A stretch of 27,748 nt of DNA from a bacterium (GTDB taxonomy: Bacteria; Chloroflexota; Dormibacteria; UBA8260; Bog-877): positions 1 through 27,748 of the forward strand of contig JAKAWF010000011.1 in assembly GCA_021817025.1 (NCBI GenBank), given 5' to 3'. Below are positions 22,616-27,748 of this stretch, piece after piece. The notes under the pieces were generated by a model. It was not told the DNA's origin. It saw nothing but the letters and a program-made list of their open reading frames with translations, and searched no databases. Position 1 is the stretch's first letter. Every line of letters begins with the position of its first letter. The position numbers were made by a program, and so were the translations under genes.

Positions 22616-23574
22616 TCGCACCCACCGCCTGGCCCGCGCCGGCCCTGATTCCGCCACTCGCGCTGCTGTTTCCCGGCCAGGGGGTGCAGCGCCCAGGCAT
22701 GGGGCGTGAGCTGACCCTCATCTCCGCGGCTGCCGACCGCGCCATGGACCAGGCGGAGCAGGTTCTGGAGATGCCGATCAGGCGGCTCTGCTTCGAAGGG
22801 CCGGCGGAGGAGCTGCTGCGCACGGAGAACATCCAGCCCTGCCTGGTGGCGATCTCGTACTCCGCCTTCGAGGCGTACCGCGAGCGCTTCGGAACCGAGA
22901 ACGTGGCCCTGGTCGCGGGCCACAGTCTGGGCGAGATGAGCGCCTGTGCCGCCGCCGGTTCCATATCGTGGGATGACGCCCTCCTCCTGGTGCGCGAGCG
23001 CGGCCGCCTGATGGCCGCGGCCGCCGACACCAGCCCGGGCAGGATGCTGGCGATCGTTGGCCTGCTCGAGCCCGAGGTGGAGGCGATCCGCCAGCAGGCG
23101 GGCCGCCTGGGCGGCCTCTGGCTGGCCAACTTCAACGCTCCCAACCAGTTCATCCTGAGTGGCGAGGGAGCGGCCATCGACCTGGCCGCCAGCCTGGCCA
23201 CCGAGGCCAAGGCGCGGCGGGTGCTGGTGCTCGACATCCCGCTGGCCGCCCACTCCCCCCTGATGGAGAGGGCGGCCGCGAAGCTGGCGGAGAAGATCCG
23301 CGAGTTGCCTCTCCGCGCACCGACAATCCCCCTGGTGGCCAACGGCACCGGTGCGGTCCTGCACTCCGTGCGGTCGGTCCGCTCCGAATTGGTCGGGCAC
23401 CTGTTGCGCCCGGTCCTGTGGGCCCGGACCATGACCGTGATGCAGCGGTGGCGGATCGGGACCGTGGTGGAGCTGGGACCGGGCCGGGTGCTGGCGAGCC
23501 TGGCCGCCAAGCACATGGCGGGAGTGGCGACCTGGAACGCCGACGAGCTCCTGGTCGACGGGGCCCAGGGATAG
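22612..23574 (+). CDS. fabD: Malonyl-CoA:ACP transacylase
   Basis: Transfers malonyl groups from CoA to ACP to feed fatty acid elongation. The 320 residues carry LLFPGQGVQRPGMG (18-31), the nucleophile motif GHSLGE (103-108, Ser105), RERGRLM (128-134) with the Arg that binds the malonyl carboxylate, and the catalytic His214 in LAAHSPLM. It starts at TTG 22612, overlapping the acpP stop in the sequence TTGA, so translation is coupled. The conserved domain begins about 18 residues in, so a slightly later start is possible, but the tight overlap favours this one. Confidence 0.94.
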   Translation: MIAPTAWPAPALIPPLALLFPGQGVQRPGMGRELTLISAAADRAMDQAEQVLEMPIRRLCFEGPAEELLRTENIQPCLVAISYSAFEAYRERFGTENVALVAGHSLGEMSACAAAGSISWDDALLLVRERGRLMAAAADTSPGRMLAIVGLLEPEVEAIRQQAGRLGGLWLANFNAPNQFILSGEGAAIDLAASLATEAKARRVLVLDIPLAAHSPLMERAAAKLAEKIRELPLRAPTIPLVANGTGAVLHSVRSVRSELVGHLLRPVLWARTMTVMQRWRIGTVVELGPGRVLASLAAKHMAGVATWNADELLVDGAQG

Positions 23575-23576
23575 CG

Positions 23577-24305
23577 GTGGACCTGGACCTCTCAGGCCGC
23601 TCCGCCCTGGTGACCGGGGGTGGCAAGGGCATCGGCGCCGCCATCGCCAAGGAGCTCTCAGGATTGGGCGCCAGGGTGGTCATCAACTACCGCTCCGACC
23701 ACGACGCGGCCGCCGCCACCGCCTCCGCTCTGGCGGGTGCCGAGATCCACCAGGCCGATGTCGGAGATCCGCTCCAGGTGGCGGAGATGTTCTCCAAGCT
23801 GGGGCCGTTCGACATCGTGGTCAACAACGCCGGCCTGCTGCGCGACCGCCTGCTGCTGCGCATGACCGGCGACGACTGGGACCAGGTCCTGCGCACCGAC
23901 CTCACGGCCTGCTTCCACGTGACCAAGGCCGCGGTGCCGCCGATGATGAAACAGCGCTGGGGACGCATCGTCAACGTCAGCTCCATCGTCGGCCTGGGCG
24001 GCAACCCGGGCCAGGCCAACTATGCCGCTGCCAAGGCCGGTCTGATCGGGCTCACGAAGTCGGTCGCCAAGGAGCTGGGTTCGCGAGGCATCACCTGCAA
24101 CGCGGTCGCTCCCGGCTACGTGCTGACGGAGCTGACCAGCTCCTCGGTTTCCGAGGAGCAGCTCGCCGAACTGATCAGGCTGACACCGCTGCGGCGGGCC
24201 GGGACGGCTGGGGAGATCGCGGCCGCGGTCGCCTTCCTGTGCACCCCGGCGGCCTCCTTCATCACCGGCGAGGTGGTGGTGGTGGACGGCGGCCTGTCCG
24301 CCTGA
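23577..24305 (+). CDS. fabG: 3-oxoacyl-ACP reductase
   Basis: NADPH-dependent short-chain dehydrogenase that reduces 3-oxoacyl-ACP in fatty acid elongation. From GTG 23577 (242 residues; AGGG 6 nt upstream, 2 nt after the fabD stop) it shows the cofactor motif TGGGKGIG (13-20), NNAG (83-86), NVSS (133-136), Tyr149 and Lys153 in YAAAK, and AVAPGYVLTEL. One oddity: the fourth catalytic residue, Asn in the TNL/VNL motif, reads TDL here (Asp109). It ends the fab operon and faces the trp genes 35 nt away. Confidence 0.93.
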   Translation: MDLDLSGRSALVTGGGKGIGAAIAKELSGLGARVVINYRSDHDAAAATASALAGAEIHQADVGDPLQVAEMFSKLGPFDIVVNNAGLLRDRLLLRMTGDDWDQVLRTDLTACFHVTKAAVPPMMKQRWGRIVNVSSIVGLGGNPGQANYAAAKAGLIGLTKSVAKELGSRGITCNAVAPGYVLTELTSSSVSEEQLAELIRLTPLRRAGTAGEIAAAVAFLCTPAASFITGEVVVVDGGLSA

Positions 24306-24344
24306 GGCGCGCTCCCGGGCCCCAGTCCATCCGAGCCGCCTCAG
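24302..24344. terminator. Inverted repeat spanning the two convergent stop codons
   Basis: CTGAGGCG (24302-24309) and CGCCTCAG (24337-24344) are exact inverted repeats, each containing the stop codon of its own gene (fabG and trpA), with a 27-nt GC-rich loop. The position suits a shared terminator, but there is no T-run and the symmetry partly follows from both genes ending in TGA. Confidence 0.3.
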
Positions 24345-25141
24345 TTGGTCGCCCGCAGACGCTCCAGCGCCAGGCCCACCGCGCGGGCTGGGTCAGCCGC
24401 CTCGGAGGCCGCCTCCAGGAGCACACTCCCGACCACCACGGCGTCGGCCAGCCCGGCCAGGCTGTGGATCTGCTCGGGCCGCCTGACGCCGAAGCCGAGC
24501 GCCACTGGGATGTCGGTCAGCCGGCGGGCCCGCAACAGCAGCTGCCGCCCCTCCTCCTGATCCTCCGACCCTCCCCCGGTGACCCCGGTTCGGGAGACGC
24601 AGTAGAGGAACCCGGTGCTCAACGCGGCGGCGCGAGCCAGCCGCTGGTCCGGGGTGGTCGGCGCCACCATGGTGATGACCCCCAGATCGGCACTCGCCGC
24701 CGCCGCGACCAGCTCCTCGGCCTCCTCCAAGGGCAGGTCGGGGACCAGCACCCCGTCGACACCGGAGGCGACCGCCAGGCCACAGAATTCCACCAGTCCC
24801 ATCCGCAGGAGGGGGTTGAGATAGGTCATCACCACCAGGGGCACGGACAGCCCCTCGGCCCTGGCCTGTTGCACCTGCCGGAGCGCGGTCGCGACGGTCA
24901 TTCCCCCGGCCAGCGCCCGCTGGCCAGCCGCCTGGATGGTGGGACCGTCCGCGAGCGGATCCGAGTAGGGCAGGCCCAGCTCGACCAGGGCCGAGCCGCC
25001 CGCCTGAGCCGCCAGCAACAGGCTGACGGTGTCATCGCGGCGCGGAAAGCCGGCCATCAGGTAGGGCACCAGGTGGGGCGGGCCGGGCCTCCTCGCCAGG
25101 GCCGTCCGAATCCGGGTCTGGGCGGAGCCCGCAGCGTTCAC
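24341..25141 (-). CDS. trpA: Tryptophan synthase alpha subunit
   Basis: Cleaves indole-3-glycerol phosphate to indole and glyceraldehyde 3-phosphate and channels indole to TrpB. From GTG 25141, which overlaps the trpB stop as GTGA, the protein has 266 residues. Catalytic Glu54 is in [16 protein letters not shown] and Asp65 ends the same motif; PYLMAGFP (27-34), [10 protein letters not shown], and the phosphate-binding VTGGG and [11 protein letters not shown] are all present. The frame runs on to 25159, but the overlapping GTG fits the coupling seen elsewhere in this operon. It is the last gene of trpC-F-B-A. Confidence 0.96.
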   Translation of the reverse strand: MNAAGSAQTRIRTALARRPGPPHLVPYLMAGFPRRDDTVSLLLAAQAGGSALVELGLPYSDPLADGPTIQAAGQRALAGGMTVATALRQVQQARAEGLSVPLVVMTYLNPLLRMGLVEFCGLAVASGVDGVLVPDLPLEEAEELVAAAASADLGVITMVAPTTPDQRLARAAALSTGFLYCVSRTGVTGGGSEDQEEGRQLLLRARRLTDIPVALGFGVRRPEQIHSLAGLADAVVVGSVLLEAASEAADPARAVGLALERLRATN

Positions 25142-26328
25142 CGGCGGTCGGCGTCCCACTCGAGCACGGTGTCGATGTCCTTGTCGCCGCGGCCGCTGAG
25201 ACAGACCAACACCGGGCTCCCGGGATCGCCCCGCCGGCCCAGCTCAACCGCGGCGTGGACGGCGTGGGCGGACTCCAGGGCGGGGATGATCCCCTCCAGC
25301 CGCGAGAGCAGGTGAAAGGCCGCCAGCGCCTGCTCGTCATCGACGACGACGTACTGGGCGCGGCCCGACTGGCGCAGGTGGGCATGCTCAGGGCCGACCC
25401 CGGGATAGTCGAGTCCGGCGGAGATGCTGTGGGTGGAGTCGACCTGCCCATCCGCGTCCTGGAGCAGGAACGACTGCGAGCCGTGGAGGACCCCCGGTCG
25501 ACCGTGACTGAGGCTGGCGCCGTGGTCGCCCCGGCCCAGGCCTCGGCCGCCCGCCTCGACTCCGATCAGCTCCACTGCGGGGTCGGCCAGGAATCCGGCG
25601 AAGATCCCGATCGCGTTGCTGCCGCCGCCGACGCACGCCACCACCGTGCCGGGGAGCTCGCCGGTGGCCGCCAGCATCTGGGCGCGGGCCTCGCTGCCGA
25701 TCACCGACTGCAGGGTCCGCACCAGCCACGGGTAGGGATGGGGGCCGACCGCCGAGCCGATCACGTAGTGGGTGTCGCGGACGTTGGTGACCCAGTCCCG
25801 GATCGCCTCGGAGGTGGCATCCTTGAGAGTTCGGGAGCCGCTCACGACGCGCTCGACCCGGGCTCCCAGCAGCCGCATCTTGGCCACGTTCACGGCCTGC
25901 CGGCGCATGTCCTCCTCGCCCATGTAGACCACGCACCGGAGCCCGAAGAGGGCGCAGGCGGTGGCGGTCGCGAGGCCGTGCTGGCCGGCCCCGGTCTCGG
26001 CCACGATGCGCTCCTTGCCCATGCGCCGGGCCAGCAGGAGTTGGCCGAGAGCGTTGTTGAGCTTGTGGGCCCCGGTGTGCAGCAGGTCCTCACGCTTGAG
26101 CCAGATCGGGACCCCGGCACGCGCCGAGAGCCGGTCGGCGAGGTAGCAGGGGGTGGGGCGCCCGGCGTAGTCGGCGTGCAGTCCGGCCAGCTCCACCAGG
26201 AACCTGGGATCGGCGAAAGCCCCGACCGCGGCCGCCTCCAGCTCGCCCAGCGCTGGCATCACGGTCTCGGGCACGAACCGCCCTCCGAACTCCCCGTACC
26301 TGCCCGACGGCGGCGGGGGCGTGATCAT
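25138..26328 (-). CDS. trpB: Tryptophan synthase beta subunit
   Basis: PLP enzyme joining indole and serine to make tryptophan, working as an alpha2beta2 complex with TrpA. From ATG 26328 (396 residues) it opens with the typical [17 protein letters not shown]. The PLP Lys89 is in [13 protein letters not shown], Glu111 in AETGAGQHG, and the phosphate loop is GGGSNAIG. The start lies 13 nt after the trpF stop; TTG 26331 directly before it is an alternative. This is a TrpB1-type sequence by its motifs and by linkage to trpA. Confidence 0.96.
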   Translation of the reverse strand: MITPPPPSGRYGEFGGRFVPETVMPALGELEAAAVGAFADPRFLVELAGLHADYAGRPTPCYLADRLSARAGVPIWLKREDLLHTGAHKLNNALGQLLLARRMGKERIVAETGAGQHGLATATACALFGLRCVVYMGEEDMRRQAVNVAKMRLLGARVERVVSGSRTLKDATSEAIRDWVTNVRDTHYVIGSAVGPHPYPWLVRTLQSVIGSEARAQMLAATGELPGTVVACVGGGSNAIGIFAGFLADPAVELIGVEAGGRGLGRGDHGASLSHGRPGVLHGSQSFLLQDADGQVDSTHSISAGLDYPGVGPEHAHLRQSGRAQYVVVDDEQALAAFHLLSRLEGIIPALESAHAVHAAVELGRRGDPGSPVLVCLSGRGDKDIDTVLEWDADRR

Positions 26329-26341
26329 CAACGGGCCGGGC

Positions 26342-26992
26342 CTACTCACTGCGGGCACCATTGTCGCCGGAGGGCGCCTGGGCGGCCCGTCGGGCCTCGG
26401 CGACGAAGCGGGTGACCAGGTCGTGGTTCTTGACTCCGGGCCGCACCTCCAGGCGGGAGCTGGCATCGACCCCGAAGGGCCGGACCGTGCGCACCGCCAG
26501 GCCCACGTTGTCGGGTCCAAGGCCGCCCGCCAACCAGATCGGACGGTGGCTGGCCACCACCCGGGCCACCTCCAGGTCCAGCGCCAGCCCGGTTCCCCCA
26601 GCGCCCGCGGGGCCGAGGGTATCCAGCATCAACGGCAGGTCAGGCCACCACCTCACGGTCCAGGGTGATGCCGCCCCGGCGACGCCGACAAACGGCCACA
26701 CCGGAACCTCCAGCCGGGTCACCAGCTCCAAGGGACAGCTGCGCAGATGGAGCTGGACGGCGCTGAGATGGAAGCGCTCGACCAGCTCCTGCAGGTGGGG
26801 CAGGTCGGCGTCGACCAGGACCCCCACGCAGTCCGCCCGGGGCCTGACCAAAGCGGCGATCCGGAGCGCCTCCTCAGGCGCCACCCGCCGGGGACTGTCA
26901 GGGTGGAAGACCAGCCCGATGGCGTCCGCGCCAGCATCCAGCGCCACCGCGGCATCCGCCACCTTGGTGATACCGCAGACCTTGACCCTCAC
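26342..26992 (-). CDS. trpF: Phosphoribosylanthranilate isomerase
   Basis: Converts phosphoribosylanthranilate to its 1-deoxyribulose form in tryptophan synthesis. From GTG 26992 the 216 residues begin [10 protein letters not shown] with catalytic Cys6. [30 protein letters not shown] and [16 protein letters not shown] follow; the Asp of the catalytic pair normally sits in the LLD segment, here [14 protein letters not shown]. The start overlaps the trpC stop as GTGA. The frame continues upstream to 27322 but only through trpC, so that extension is rejected. Confidence 0.93.
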   Translation of the reverse strand: MRVKVCGITKVADAAVALDAGADAIGLVFHPDSPRRVAPEEALRIAALVRPRADCVGVLVDADLPHLQELVERFHLSAVQLHLRSCPLELVTRLEVPVWPFVGVAGAASPWTVRWWPDLPLMLDTLGPAGAGGTGLALDLEVARVVASHRPIWLAGGLGPDNVGLAVRTVRPFGVDASSRLEVRPGVKNHDLVTRFVAEARRAAQAPSGDNGARSE

Positions 26993-27748
26993 AGTGTCCC
27001 CGGAGGCCCGGTCAGGGTCAGGGCGGCCAGGGCGGAAACGGGGTCCGGCGCCCTCATCAGGCTCTCCCCCACCAGCACCGCCGAGACCCCCCAGCCGCCC
27101 ACCAGCTCCACCTCCGCACGGGTCCTGATGCCCGACTCGGAGATCAGCAGGGCCCCGGGGGGCGCCATCCGCGCCAGCCTTTGGGTGGTGTGGAGGTCGG
27201 TTGTGAGCCGGTCGAGGTCGCGGTTGTTGATCCCGATCAGGGACGCTCCAAGACCGGCCGCCACCTCCATGTCCGCCTCGTCGTGGACCTCGACCAGAGC
27301 CGCCATCCCCAGCTCTCGGCACCGGCCGAGGCAGTCGGAGAGGAGCTCCGGGGCCAGGGCCCGGACGATCAGCAGCACGGCGTCCGCCCCGCCCGCCCGG
27401 GCTTCGAGCACCTGCAGAGGGTCGACCACGAAGTCCTTGCGCAGCACCGGGAGAGCCACCGCCGCTCGCACCACGGCCAGGTCGCCCATCGTTCCCGCGA
27501 AGGAGTCCGGCTCGGTCAGGACCGAGATCGCGGCCGCGCCCCCGGCCACCAAGGCCGCCGCCATCTCGGCCGGTTTGAGGTCGGGGCGCAGCGTCCCCGC
27601 CGACGGCGAGCGGCGCTTCATCTCCGCGATCACGGCGACCCCAGAGCCCCGCAGAGCCGCCTCGAATGGTCGCGGGGGCGGCGCGGAGCGAGCGGATGCC
27701 GCCAGTTGACCGGCGCTCAGGGTGCGCAGCTCGGCCAGCTCCTGCTGG
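26989..27748 (-). CDS. trpC: Indole-3-glycerol phosphate synthase (5' end outside window)
   Basis: Closes the indole ring from carboxyphenylamino-deoxyribulose phosphate. The coding frame runs without a stop to the window edge, so the N-terminus is missing; the visible start of the frame reads QQELAELRTLSAGQL. Motifs present are IAEMKRRSPSAG with the catalytic Lys, LRKDFVVDPLQVLEARAGGADAVLL in two conserved blocks, GINNRDL, LISESGI and LVGESLM. About 253 residues are visible of a usual 255-270, so only a few codons are lost. It is the first trp gene seen here; trpD, trpG or trpE may lie beyond the edge. Confidence 0.95.
   Translation of the reverse strand, partial: QQELAELRTLSAGQLAASARSAPPPRPFEAALRGSGVAVIAEMKRRSPSAGTLRPDLKPAEMAAALVAGGAAAISVLTEPDSFAGTMGDLAVVRAAVALPVLRKDFVVDPLQVLEARAGGADAVLLIVRALAPELLSDCLGRCRELGMAALVEVHDEADMEVAAGLGASLIGINNRDLDRLTTDLHTTQRLARMAPPGALLISESGIRTRAEVELVGGWGVSAVLVGESLMRAPDPVSALAALTLTGPPGTL

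Noticed and set aside
26993..27322. Long N-terminal extension of TrpF
   Set aside because: It lies wholly inside trpC in another frame; GTG 26992 gives the exact family start and a GTGA overlap.

Overview
This is a GC-rich (about 70% by eye), gene-dense bacterial chromosome segment. The mix includes a large SRP RNA with an Alu domain, a dnaX-ybaB-recR cluster, a DhnA-type class I aldolase, and several start codons sitting 6-10 nt downstream of a TANNNT -10 box with no Shine-Dalgarno (leaderless style). Together these point to an uncultured Terrabacteria lineage near Chloroflexota, Dormibacterota or Actinomycetota. That placement is inference; no rRNA or tRNA gene was found. No phage, insertion sequence, CRISPR array or obvious transferred island was seen.

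Layout: (1) 1-403 holds no gene I can support. (2) 404-3446, minus strand: 271-nt SRP RNA (ffs), dnaX, ybaB, recR, a replication/repair and targeting cluster. (3) 3535-6013, minus strand: an ABC-2 type exporter permease and its ATPase. (4) 6064-6996, plus strand: class I fructose-bisphosphate aldolase, separated from the ABC pair by a short divergent promoter built on a 24-bp imperfect palindrome. (5) 7093-18822, minus strand, nearly gap-free: a YbjQ-family protein, a flavin amine oxidase-like protein, a CysO/MoaD-like sulfur carrier with a C-terminal extension, mnmA, two orphan 3-helix membrane proteins, a long-chain prenyl diphosphate synthase carrying a degenerate extra N-terminal half, then a five-gene block with the order and topology of nuoJ-K-L-M-N. 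(6) 18971-19672 minus and 19713-20951 plus: a divergent Nudix-like hydrolase and an FAD/NAD ferredoxin-reductase-type enzyme. (7) 21062-24305, plus strand: fabF-acpP-fabD-fabG. (8) 24341-27748, minus strand: trpC (5' end outside the window)-trpF-trpB-trpA, coupled by short overlaps.

Most notable: the nuoJKLMN-like block keeps the fold signature and order of the complex I membrane arm, but almost every charged residue known to carry protons (TM5 Glu, TM7, TM8 and TM12 Lys/Glu, NuoK Glu pair) is replaced by a non-ionisable residue or by Arg. No peripheral-arm gene and no nuoH or nuoA is present. It is linked to a quinone-tail-type prenyl synthase and two small unknown membrane proteins. This looks like a non-pumping or repurposed complex I membrane module and is the best candidate here for an undescribed system.
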